A DNA stretch of 16,647 bases, from NCBI GenBank assembly GCA_902810755.1, contig CADDYT010000143.1:1-16647 (forward strand), read 5' to 3'. Position numbers and translations under genes: made by a program. The notes under the pieces were generated by a model that searched no databases, was not told where the DNA came from, and was given only the letters and a program-made list of their open reading frames with translations. Of this stretch, positions 1 through 10,600 are shown piece by piece; position 1 is the first letter of the stretch, and the number at the start of each line of letters is the position of its first letter. Source of the DNA: Chloroflexota bacterium (lineage in GTDB: Bacteria > Chloroflexota > Ktedonobacteria > Ktedonobacterales > Ktedonobacteraceae).

Positions 1-18
1 GCAGGCCAGTCGGCAGAC

Positions 19-117
19 GCAGGCCACCCGCAAGAGGTGGCCCTACTATACACGAGACGTTTGTGCGGCTTGCAGAGCCATCGTGTATAGTAGGGCCACC
101 TCTTGCGGGTGGCCTGC
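19..117. repeat. Long perfect inverted repeat (37-bp arms, 25-nt spacer)
   Basis: Positions 19-55 are the exact reverse complement of 81-117, with 56-80 as spacer. Each arm also contains its own small palindrome (GGCCACC, 7-nt loop, GGTGGCC), so each arm can fold alone or pair with the other. No T-run follows on either strand, so a classical intrinsic terminator is not supported. It lies downstream of the minus-strand gene ending at 216 and could still protect or terminate that transcript. A dispersed palindromic repeat (REP- or MITE-like) is the simplest reading. Confidence 0.85.
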
Positions 118-223
118 TGCTGGCCCACACGGTATCATGGTTGCTGCTGGCCCACACGGTATCATGGTTGCTGCTGGCCCACACGGTATCATGGTTGCTG
201 CTGGCCCTCCCGGCGTCATGGTT
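116..223. repeat. 27-bp tandem repeat, four units
   Basis: Units lie at 116-142, 143-169, 170-196 and 197-223. The first three are identical and the fourth differs in about four positions in its middle. The first unit overlaps the last two bases of the inverted repeat at 19-117, and the fourth covers the stop codon of the 176-residue minus-strand gene. Because 27 is a multiple of three, every unit places another TGA in the same reading frame as that gene, at 216-218, 189-191, 162-164 and 135-137. There are no unique spacers, so it is not a CRISPR array. Confidence 0.9.
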
Positions 224-746
224 GCTCCACAAGCTGGATCATATTCTCTTCCGAAAACACTATCTCGGCTACCTGGTTGCATGCCTCTTCGCTCATATCA
301 ATCTCGCAGCACCAGGCGACGAGTTTCCCCTGGCGGGTCACGGCCCGCGTGGTACACCATCTTTTCCTGTGTGGACCGGGGGTGGCGATGCCGAAGAGCA
401 GTTCTGAGACCTGCACGACCAGCGCGGGCGCGTCTGGCACGGAAGCCCAGGCGCAGACAAAAAAGAGTTGCTCCGACCTGAGCGAGATAAACGCTCGATT
501 CCAGGCTTCACAGACGGCTCTCAGCGCGTTTTCGCTCCCCTCTATGGTGGGCAGGTATGTCTCCTTCCACTGCTGGAAGGCGGGGCGCGGGTCGTCCTTC
601 AGCATGGCAAAGGGAATCATGGGATAGTCTACATTGCTGACCGTCGCCCGGATGACAGCGATACGCGCGTGGCCCGCTGACGCTATTTGCGCTTCCGCTC
701 CTGCCGCCTGAATTGCCTGTACATAATCTGCCGGTTGTAGCGCCAT
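216..746 (-). CDS. Hypothetical protein, 176 residues
   Basis: I do not recognise this family. The reading frame is supported by a good ribosome-binding site (GGGAGG, 7 nt before the ATG) and by a balanced soluble-protein composition. The predicted protein is mixed alpha/beta with no signal peptide and no obvious membrane segment. It has several Trp and Cys residues, including a Trp-Cys pair near residue 130 and a Trp-Cys-Cys triplet about 20 residues later, and ends in an acidic amphipathic stretch. No catalytic motif is apparent. It is transcribed divergently from the M20 peptidase gene, with 142 bp between the start codons. Its stop codon lies inside the last unit of a 27-bp tandem array, and three further in-frame TGA codons follow. 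It may be a lineage-restricted protein; function unknown. Confidence 0.65.
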   Translation of the reverse strand: MALQPADYVQAIQAAGAEAQIASAGHARIAVIRATVSNVDYPMIPFAMLKDDPRPAFQQWKETYLPTIEGSENALRAVCEAWNRAFISLRSEQLFFVCAWASVPDAPALVVQVSELLFGIATPGPHRKRWCTTRAVTRQGKLVAWCCEIDMSEEACNQVAEIVFSEENMIQLVEQP

Positions 747-836
747 AGTGCGTTCCTCCCTTTTGCTAAACTGGGTGGTCTCCCACTACTCTGTATCGGC
801 CAGTCGGAGCTTCACGCACAGGGGAATAAGCGAGTG

Positions 837-845
837 TGATAGAAT
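837..845 (+). promoter_or_regulatory. Candidate extended -10 promoter for the M20 peptidase gene
   Basis: TG-A-TAGAAT matches an extended -10 element, with TG at 837-838 and the hexamer at 840-845. No good -35 hexamer is seen at 16-18 bp. Transcription would start near 852, leaving a leader of about 37 nt before the ATG at 889. The rest of the 747-888 divergent gap shows no clear minus-strand promoter. Confidence 0.4.
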
Positions 846-888
846 GACAGAATATGAGATAAATTGAGACCAGAACTGAGGAAACCAT

Positions 889-2064
889 ATGCGCGCCTAC
901 GCTCAACGCTATCTTCCGCCACTGCAACACTATCAGCCAGCATTACTTGAACGACTGGCGACGCTGGTAAATATCGATTCAGGAACGGGACAGGTGCAGG
1001 GAATTAATGCGATCATGGCCTATCTGGAAGAGTGGATGCGCGAGCTTGATTTTGCCGTGACGCTGCACGCGCACGAACAGTATGGCAACAATCTGCTGGC
1101 GCGCCGACAGGGGAAAGGCAAGGCACGTATTCTGCTGGTTGGACATGTGGATACCGTCTATGGCCCCGGCGCGGCTGCTACCCGTCCGTTTCATATAGTC
1201 AGCAATATCGCTTATGGCCCTGGCGTGATCGATATGAAGTCCGGAGTGCTGATGGGTCTCTACACGCTGCGGACGCTGCTTGAGTCGGGTTTTGAGGACT
1301 ACGGCGAGCTGGCCGTTGTTTTCAATAACGATGAGGAAGTCGGGTCACCGGGCAGCGCGTCTCTGTTGAGGGAGATGGCCCGGCAGGTCGATGTGGCGCT
1401 GGTGCTGGAGCCGTCTCGCGACGTAGAGATTGTGACGAAGGCGCGCAAGGGGGCCGATAAATATGTGCTGGAAGTGGTGGGCGTTCCGGCCCATTCCGGC
1501 GCAGAGCCGCAGCGCGGCCGCTCGGCGGTGATCGAACTGGCGCATAAGATGATTGCCGTTCACAATCTGAATACGCTCTATCCGGGTGTGACCTTCAATG
1601 TGACGCGCATCAGCAGCAGCGAACCGCTTAATGTCGTGCCTGATCTGGCGCGCTGCCATATCTCCGTGCGCGCCTTTGACGAACATCACCTGCAGCTGGC
1701 GGCGTCTGCGCTCGAACGTATCGCCAGTTCGTGCTTTGTTCCCGATACGCGCACGCACCTGTTACGCACGCGCGGGCGTGTACCCTATGAGGCCAGCGAG
1801 GGCGTTCTGCGCCTGGTCGCGCTGGCGCAGGCCGAATGGGAAGCGATGGGCCTCTCCCTTATCGCCGAGCGCAAGGGTGGGGTCTCCGACGCCAACACGC
1901 TCATGCACGCGGGTGTTCCCACACTCGACAGCCTCGGCCCCATCGGCGGCGGCATGCACGACCTCAATCGCGAGTACCTGCGCGTGGATTCCCTGCCACA
2001 GCGTGGCGCGCTGCTGGCCGGGCTGATCGAGCGTATTTGCCTGTCAGAAAGTACAGGTGCATAA
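889..2064 (+). CDS. M20 family zinc peptidase (glutamate carboxypeptidase/CPG2-like)
   Basis: This 391-residue protein is a dinuclear-zinc amidohydrolase of peptidase family M20, closest in pattern to carboxypeptidase G2, which removes C-terminal glutamate from peptides or folates. The metal and catalytic residues are all visible: H86 and D88 (HVDT), bridging D115 (IDMKSG), catalytic E149 with metal ligand E150 (NDEE), E174 (LEPSR) and H357 near the C-terminus (GGMHDLN). The lid/dimerisation domain lies at about 190-300, with the conserved AHSG histidine at 202. Length is typical, and no signal peptide is seen, so it should be cytoplasmic. The start at 889 is chosen for GAGGAAA 5-10 nt upstream. 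Downstream is a palindromic repeat, so it is probably monocistronic. The substrate cannot be told from sequence; ArgE/DapE-type deacylase activity is an alternative within the family. Confidence 0.9.
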   Translation: MRAYAQRYLPPLQHYQPALLERLATLVNIDSGTGQVQGINAIMAYLEEWMRELDFAVTLHAHEQYGNNLLARRQGKGKARILLVGHVDTVYGPGAAATRPFHIVSNIAYGPGVIDMKSGVLMGLYTLRTLLESGFEDYGELAVVFNNDEEVGSPGSASLLREMARQVDVALVLEPSRDVEIVTKARKGADKYVLEVVGVPAHSGAEPQRGRSAVIELAHKMIAVHNLNTLYPGVTFNVTRISSSEPLNVVPDLARCHISVRAFDEHHLQLAASALERIASSCFVPDTRTHLLRTRGRVPYEASEGVLRLVALAQAEWEAMGLSLIAERKGGVSDANTLMHAGVPTLDSLGPIGGGMHDLNREYLRVDSLPQRGALLAGLIERICLSESTGA

Positions 2065-2149
2065 ACCGTTCATATGGCTGGTGCAATGATGCCGATAAAG
2101 CAGTATGCTGTAGAGGTAGGAGTGGAATAGTGAACTTGAATGACCAGAG

Positions 2150-2255
2150 AGCAGCCACCATGTCATGCTGAGTGAAGCGAAGCATCTGGTGACCTATGAC
2201 GACCAGGTAGACGGCCCAGATGCTTCGCTTCACTCAGCATGACATGGTGGCTGCT
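2150..2255. repeat. Palindromic repeat element with 40-bp perfect arms
   Basis: Positions 2150-2189 and 2216-2255 are perfect reverse complements around a 26-nt spacer. The core (TGCTGAGTGAAGCGAAGCA) belongs to a widespread class of bacterial intergenic palindromes whose spurious translations read like LRFTQHD or SERSEE. Imperfect complementarity continues outside the arms, to about 2128 on the left and 2278 on the right, with mismatches and gaps. It fills much of the gap between the M20 gene and the ABC transporter gene. An exported hairpin could end the M20 transcript, but there is no T-run after it. Confidence 0.9.
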
Positions 2256-2318
2256 TATCTGATTTGTCAAAGTTCAATAACTGCATTCCTACACCATGAT
2301 TTTCTGTTATGCGTATCT

Positions 2319-2324
2319 CAGGAG
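2319..2324 (+). promoter_or_regulatory. Ribosome-binding site fixing the ABC transporter start
   Basis: CAGGAG lies 6 nt before the ATG at 2331. The longer open frame beginning at 2220 starts inside the palindromic repeat element and would add 37 repeat-derived residues with no family similarity, so 2331 is preferred. Confidence 0.75.
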
Positions 2325-2330
2325 CAATAT

Positions 2331-4352
2331 ATGGCATTTCATGGCATGAGAGGAGATAGCTTAAGAAGCTATCTTGAAGAACAGAAGAGGCGCGGACGCA
2401 AGACTGATACGCGCACGCTACGGCGCATAGCGGAAGCGTTCGCGCCCTATAAATTCCAGGTTTTGCTTGTACTGCTGGCAATTATTCTGACAACAGGATT
2501 GGGCCTTGTCAACCCGCTGTTGATTGCGGTTGTCTTCGATGACGCTATTGGCAAGCACAATCTCCATCTTTTAATCATCGTCGTTTCCATCATGTTTGTC
2601 ATGCCGATCATTACCGGCATTATCGGCGTCGGGCAAACGTACCTCAATAATGTTGTCGGACAGAATGTCATGCGCGATTTCCGTAATAAGCTGTACCGGC
2701 ACCTGCAAAACATGTCGCTGGCCTTCTTCACTTCGTCGCGCACGGGCGAAATTCAGTCGCGTCTCTCCAACGACGTGGGCGGCGTCGAGAATGTGGTAAC
2801 AAACACGGCTACCAGCATCGTCTCCAACATCTCTACGGCGCTGAGTACGATTATCGCTATGCTTTTCATCAGCGTGCCGCTTACGCTGATCTCGCTCGGT
2901 CTGCTACCGCTTTTCCTCTGGATCACCTACAAAGTGGGCAATGTGCGGCGCGTGACCAGCAAGGAGACGCAGGAAAGCCTGGCCTCGCTGACGGCCATGA
3001 TGCAGGAGACGCTTTCGATCAGCGGCGTCCTGCTCGTTAAGACGTTCGGACGACAGAAATACGTGGAGCGGCAATTTGAGGATGAGAACCAGAAACTGAC
3101 CGATCTGGAAGTGCGCCAGCAGATGATTGGACGCTGGTTTTTCATGTTCATCGGCACCTTCTTCTCGGTCACTCCGGCCATCATCTACCTGGTTGCCGGC
3201 CTGATGATTATTCTCAATCCTCTGCACGCGGGCATCACGCTGGGCGGCATTGTGGCCTTCACGACGCTACAAAGCAGGGTGTTCTTTCCCATCGGGCAGT
3301 TGCTCAACATTCAGGTCGATATTCAGGGCGCGCTGGCGCTCTTCGACCGCATCTTCGAGTATCTTGACCTGCCCATTGAGATCAAGAACGCGCCCAACGC
3401 ATTGCAACTCAAACCTGATCAGGTGCGCGGAGAAGTGACATTCAGACATGTCTCGTTCACCTATAAGAACGAGTATGCCGGTCTCTTTGCCGACCCATCC
3501 GGGAAGCAGGACGGCAGGGAAGATGGCAACGGCGATAGCGATGGAACAATGAACGGGCAAGACGGCGATGACCGGAAGAGAGGCAGGACGCCGCCGGTCT
3601 ACAACGACCTGCCGGTGCCGGTCGCCACACCCGACGAGCCGATTGCGCACGCGACGCTGCATGATATCTCGTTCGATATCAAGCCGGGGCAACTGGCGGC
3701 GCTGGTCGGCCCAAGCGGCGCCGGCAAGACCACCATCACCTACCTGATTCCGCGTCTCTATGATGTGGATGAGGGCGCGGTGGAGATCGACGGTCACAAC
3801 GTCAAGGATATCGCGCTCTCCTCGCTGGGCGAAATTATTGGCATGGTGACGCAGGAGACCTACCTCTTCCACGCCTCTATTCGCGAAAACCTGCTGTACG
3901 CGAAACTGGATGCCACCGAAGAGGAACTGGTCGCGGCGACGAAAGCTGCTGCTATCTACGATCGCATCATGGAACTGGAAAAGGGTTTCGATACCATTGT
4001 CGGCGAGCGCGGCTACAAGCTCTCTGGCGGCGAGAAGCAGCGTCTCGCCATTGCCCGCGTCATCCTCAAAAATCCGCGCATCCTCATTCTGGACGAGGCC
4101 ACCAGCGCCCTCGATACCCACTCGGAGCGGCTTATTCAGGCCGCGATTGAGCCGCTGATGAAGGATCGCACAACGGTCGCCATCGCCCACCGCCTCTCCA
4201 CTATCCTGGCGGCAGACATCATCCTCGTCATCGATCACGGCCAGATCGTCGAGCGCGGCACGCACGAGGAATTGTTAGAGAAGGGCGGTCTCTACGCGAA
4301 GCTGTATAATGAGCAATTTTCTAAGGGACTGGTGGAAGAGATACCAATGTAG
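2331..4352 (+). CDS. ABC transporter, fused membrane and ATPase domains (type I exporter half)
   Basis: This 673-residue half-transporter should work as a dimer in the cytoplasmic membrane, exporting a lipid, drug or peptide. A basic N-terminus precedes a six-helix ABC membrane domain (roughly 40-340), with hydrophobic segments near 43-65, 80-103, 165-200 and 285-335. The nucleotide-binding domain carries Walker A (GPSGAGKTT from 460), a Q-loop (VTQETYLF), the signature LSGGE (564-568), Walker B ending D588-E589, and H-loop H620, so it should be catalytically competent. Oddly, residues 383-440, between the first two strands of the ATPase domain, form a Gly/Asp/Lys-rich then Pro-rich insert not usual in this family. 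The gene converges on valS and its TAG lies in the shared palindrome. Substrate is not predictable; MsbA/LmrA/BmrA-type multidrug or lipid exporters are the nearest pattern. Confidence 0.92.
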   Translation: MAFHGMRGDSLRSYLEEQKRRGRKTDTRTLRRIAEAFAPYKFQVLLVLLAIILTTGLGLVNPLLIAVVFDDAIGKHNLHLLIIVVSIMFVMPIITGIIGVGQTYLNNVVGQNVMRDFRNKLYRHLQNMSLAFFTSSRTGEIQSRLSNDVGGVENVVTNTATSIVSNISTALSTIIAMLFISVPLTLISLGLLPLFLWITYKVGNVRRVTSKETQESLASLTAMMQETLSISGVLLVKTFGRQKYVERQFEDENQKLTDLEVRQQMIGRWFFMFIGTFFSVTPAIIYLVAGLMIILNPLHAGITLGGIVAFTTLQSRVFFPIGQLLNIQVDIQGALALFDRIFEYLDLPIEIKNAPNALQLKPDQVRGEVTFRHVSFTYKNEYAGLFADPSGKQDGREDGNGDSDGTMNGQDGDDRKRGRTPPVYNDLPVPVATPDEPIAHATLHDISFDIKPGQLAALVGPSGAGKTTITYLIPRLYDVDEGAVEIDGHNVKDIALSSLGEIIGMVTQETYLFHASIRENLLYAKLDATEEELVAATKAAAIYDRIMELEKGFDTIVGERGYKLSGGEKQRLAIARVILKNPRILILDEATSALDTHSERLIQAAIEPLMKDRTTVAIAHRLSTILAADIILVIDHGQIVERGTHEELLEKGGLYAKLYNEQFSKGLVEEIPM

Positions 4353-4431
4353 TGTGTTATGAAGGCATGAAAAAGGTCGCCGGATTGGCCTGCCACCAAT
4401 CCGGCGACCTTTTTCATGCCTTCATAACACA

Positions 4432-4435
<4 letters not shown>
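4349..4435. terminator. Bidirectional terminator: 40-bp perfect palindrome holding both stop codons
   Basis: Positions 4349-4388 and 4396-4435 are perfect reverse complements with a 7-nt loop. The core is a 14-bp GC-rich stem flanked by A5 on the left and T5 on the right, which gives an intrinsic terminator in both directions. The TAG of the ABC gene (4350-4352) and the TAG of valS (4432-4434 on the minus strand) lie at matching positions in the two arms. It therefore terminates both convergent transcripts. Confidence 0.9.
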
Positions 4436-7170
<2,735 letters not shown>

Positions 7171-7213
7171 ATAACCCCTCCTTTACCTGATAATCATGCT
7201 TTTACAGATAGAA

Positions 7214-7238
7214 GGCGCGAGTCGGGGCAACTCGCACC
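7214..7238 (-). other. Small hairpin between the T-box terminator and the valS ribosome-binding site
   Basis: A 9-bp stem with one G-T wobble and a 7-nt loop (TGCCCCG on the minus strand) lies 30 nt upstream of the valS Shine-Dalgarno. No T-run follows, so it is not a second terminator. It may stabilise the 5' end of processed mRNA, or may have no function. Confidence 0.4.
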
Positions 7239-7254
7239 CTGTCTATGCCAGCAA

Positions 7255-7292
7255 TAAAAAAACCCTTCCCTCGTCAAGGACGAGAAAGGGTT
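7255..7292 (-). terminator. Regulated terminator of the valS T-box leader
   Basis: On the minus strand a stem of about 14 bp (AACCCTTTCTCGTC paired with GACGAGGGAAGGGTT, one bulge) and a 3-nt loop are followed by a run of seven T. The 5' side of the stem begins just after the T-box sequence, so the antiterminator and terminator folds are mutually exclusive. Confidence 0.92.
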
Positions 7293-7589
7293 ATTGCTCG
7301 TGGTACCACCTTGTTTCGATCAACTGCAAATAATTGATCCTCGTGGCGCGCTAACGGGCGCAACCCGTGAAAATTACACGCTGCTTCCATACTTGCGCGT
7401 GCTGGTTTTCAGACTCGCAGGCGACCTTCGGAACGTCTCTGCCGGGGAAGACTCGCAGCCTCTGATCTTCCCTCTCTGCGCGGGATTCGTCCCTACTCCT
7501 CCTGCTCTTCGTCCTGTTCTCTTTCTGCTCTTTTATCTACAACATTCGACAGGTGCGCTCTATTCCGCGTATTCGCCGCGAAATCGCTT
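7255..7589 (-). ncRNA. T-box leader (tRNA-Val-sensing riboswitch) of valS
   Basis: The leader senses the charging state of tRNA-Val and stops or permits transcription of valS. On the minus strand the T-box sequence (AACAAGGTGGTACCACGAG) covers about 7296-7314, and its TGGT can pair with the ACCA end of uncharged tRNA-Val. Stem I can be drawn around a specifier loop bounded by GCAGG/CCTGC below and GGGACG/CGTTCC above. One strand of that loop carries AGTA and the other carries GAAG followed by GTC at 7423-7425, which is a valine codon. A distal stem GGGAAGA/TCTTCCC and a Stem III hairpin (7318-7339) complete the usual layout. The terminator is annotated separately. Exact ends are inferred from the promoter and the T-run. 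Confidence 0.93.
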
Positions 7590-7595
7590 ATCCGT

Positions 7596-7624
7596 AGTCT
7601 AACGATTACGGTTCGCATTGTCAA
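7596..7624 (-). promoter_or_regulatory. Sigma-70 type promoter for the valS leader
   Basis: On the minus strand a perfect -35 TTGACA (7619-7624) is followed after exactly 17 bp by TAGACT (7596-7601). Transcription would start near 7589, giving a leader of about 420 nt before the valS ATG. The promoter sits only about 40 bp past the stop codon of the upstream DUF4012 gene. Confidence 0.8.
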
Positions 7625-7662
7625 GTGCGTCAATCAAATGGGTCAGACAGGCCAGGGCGCGT

Positions 7663-10600
7663 TCATTTCTTTGGCGGTACGGTCAGCGTGATGAGTTTAT
7701 CCGCCGACAGTTTGCCGTTGTAGTGGTAGGGCTTGAGGCCTTTGATGGCGCCGGTGTCGATGGTGATATCGACGGTCGGGATATAGCCTCCCTGCTTCTG
7801 CACCATCAGCGCGTAGACCGGTTGCCCCGCTACGTGCCGGACGGCATGCGGCACGTAGTATGAGACGGTGATGGTGGTGATGCAGTTCTTGGGCGTCTCC
7901 GTCAGCCCGCCCCACATGGCGCGGCCCGGCAGGTCGCTGGTCATCTGTGTTGGCGGCCCCAGGCTGTCAATTGGCCATGCCAGGTTGGTGAAGCGGTCGC
8001 CAAGCCGGTAGTCGCCGTTGGGGCAGTAGCGGGCGCTGTCGGGGAAGGATGTATTATACTGGGAGCAGCCGGTTGTCGTGCCGGTGCCGCTGCCAGTGCC
8101 GCTGCCCGTGTCTGTACCACTACCGTTGCCGTTTCCGTTGCCCTTACCGGAAGCGGTAGGCTTGCACAGGGGCTTGCCGGTGTCAAAGCCATCGCCCCAC
8201 AGGAATTGTGACCCTGCCGGGGCGTAGATACGGACATAATCGGCGTAGGTATCGAAGCCGTAGACGGGACCGGTCTGCTGATAGTTGAGCGTGATCGTCA
8301 GGGTGTGGGTGGCGCCGCCGTGTGCATCCAGCGTAATCTGATCCTGCTCCGTCGTATGTACGTACTGGCTGGCTTTGCTGATGCTGATATTGGCCTGCAC
8401 CACCATGAAGCCATCGGTCTGGCTGAAGGTACTCATCGCGCCGCTGTAGCCATGCTCCACCAGCCAGGCCTCGGCGGCAGGATTGGTGAAGTAGATTTGC
8501 AAATCTCGCGACTTGATATCCTGCAGCGCGTACTTGCCGATCTGAATCAGTTTGGAGACCGGCAGGTGACGCACCTTTGACATCAAGAGCTGGCCCACCA
8601 GCGAGGTGAAGGCTTTGCGTGCCTCGTTGCTCGAATTGTTTGTCTTCTGCTTCTCAACGGCGATGGCGGCGTAGTTTTGCTGGTAGTAGTGCAGCTTATT
8701 TTCCAGATTCTGTGCAGTGACGACATCGTTATATTCGGCCACTTTGATCGGTCCGGTCACCAGCAAAACGTGTGAGATGACGGCGGGTGTGAGTTCGATA
8801 TCGCCATCGACGGGGCCACCGCCCTCATCCTGGAAAATCTGCATATTCAGGCGCGCAGTGGTGGGATAATCGCCGGAGAGATTTGAGTCGCGCAGGCCGA
8901 AGTAGCCGAAGTTCATCCAGCTTCGATACTGTGGCGGCGCGGAACGGCCCAGACCAGGGCCATTGCTGACCAGTTCGGAACCGTTACCGGCGTAGTCGAG
9001 CAGGGCCACGTCGCGCAGGGTGAAGGGGGCAATGCGTCCATCCTGAATTTGCAGGATACCGTATTGCCCGGCAAAACCGCCGCTGGGGCGCAGTTCGGCG
9101 CTGTCCAGGGTCTGTACGAGGAAACGGCGCGGCTGCCCCACGCCCAGCAGCCAGGCGACAAGCCCCACCATGCCCTGCACCTGCACGATATAGTCCCGCG
9201 CTTTCGGCAGCAGGGGCATGACAGCGGCCAGTTCGGCCTTCTGGCTGGTGCTGATTGGCAGGTCTTGCAGCGGGACCTGGCTCATCTGCGCCTGGATATC
9301 GTCGATATAGTACAGCGCATGAACGAGCGCGCCTTCAATGCTGGAAACATCGGCGACGGTGATGAGCGGTTTATTTGAGCTGCTGGAGAGCGGTGACGAA
9401 TGCAGGAGATTTGCGCCCATGAGGGCGACGTTGCTCACCTCGTTGCCCATGCGCGAGACATCCAGCCCCACCCTCACCAGTCGTTGAGCCATTACCAGTT
9501 CGCTACCATACTTCGGCGAAAACTGGTTGACCGTCGCCTGAATGCCGGGGCGGTTCAGCAATTGTTCGAGCTGAACGAAATCGCTCTCGGCTCCCTTGAA
9601 TTCGACCTGCGCCTGCTGTAACTTTGTGACATCGAGCGCGGCCATTGGGTCGCTCCTGGCGACGGACAGGATCGTTTTTACTTTGAGGAGACGGTCTACG
9701 CCATCCATTGCCACGCCGCGCACATTGCTGTAGGCGCTATAGGCGGCCAGCCCGAGGGCTGCCGGTAACGCTACCAGAACCAGCAGCGCCACTATCAGAC
9801 TTGTTGCCAGGATAGTGCGCAATCGCTTGCGTCTCTGTTGCTGCGCCTCGCGCTGCCAGTGCCGGTACACATAACGGCGCTGCTCGATGACACGCCGGGG
9901 AAGCGTTGATCGCCTCCCTGCTCTTACCATTACATGCTCTGGCCTGGCTACGAACATTCCGGGAGTATCTGTAATAATGAATGTTCCGGCAGGTGGCTTG
10001 TTCTCATTGTCTGCGCCTGTTTCACCATCCTCGCTCTCTAATCTCTCAACTGCCAGTTCCGGCGCGTCAAGCTGCACCCCTGCCTCTTCCGGGTGTTCGG
10101 CTGCTGTCTCGCTTTCTGGCTCGGACTCAGATGTCCCCCCTGTGGCTGGCACCTCAGTATTTTCCACAGCTGGAAGCTGATCCTGAGTTTGATCTTGCTG
10201 CTGGTTGTCTTCCTCCTCGAACTCTGTAGAGACCGATACATCGGCGCCTACAGGGTCGATTGGCGGTGTTCCTGGTAAAAAGCGATCATCTAGCGGCTCC
10301 TGCTCCTGCTCTTCTGCTGTGTTGTTGGCCATAGCGGCGATCGACTCTGTCTCATCATCTTCGATGTCTGCCGCCGGTGTTTCCGGTATAACCAGAGTAG
10401 CGATGGATGGATCGGGTATGACCGCCTCGCGTTTGGCAGTATCTACATCCTCTTCCGCTGCTGCTGTTTCCGCTATCTCTTCCGTCCGGGTAGATGCTGC
10501 TTCGTCTCGCTCGACAGCTTCCAGAGCAGTAACAGGTGCAGGGGAAATGACGAACTGCTCATCGGTCATGGGGAGTGAAGGTGCGTCAACCGTATGTTCT

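Noticed and set aside
116..223. Possible CRISPR array
   Set aside because: The units abut with no unique spacers and no cas genes are present.
46..282. Minus-strand frame with repeated Ile-Pro-Cys-Gly-Pro units
   Set aside because: It is just the 27-bp tandem array and hairpin read in another frame, overlaps the end of a better-supported gene and has no ribosome-binding site.
2220..2330. N-terminal extension of the ABC transporter from the ATG at 2220
   Set aside because: It begins inside a palindromic repeat element, adds repeat-derived residues, and a good ribosome-binding site supports 2331.
3267..4265. 332-codon open frame antisense to the ABC transporter
   Set aside because: It is a shadow of a strongly supported gene, with no start signal and no recognisable domain.
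7214..7238. Second attenuator in the valS leader
   Set aside because: The hairpin lacks a following T-run and sits after the T-box terminator.
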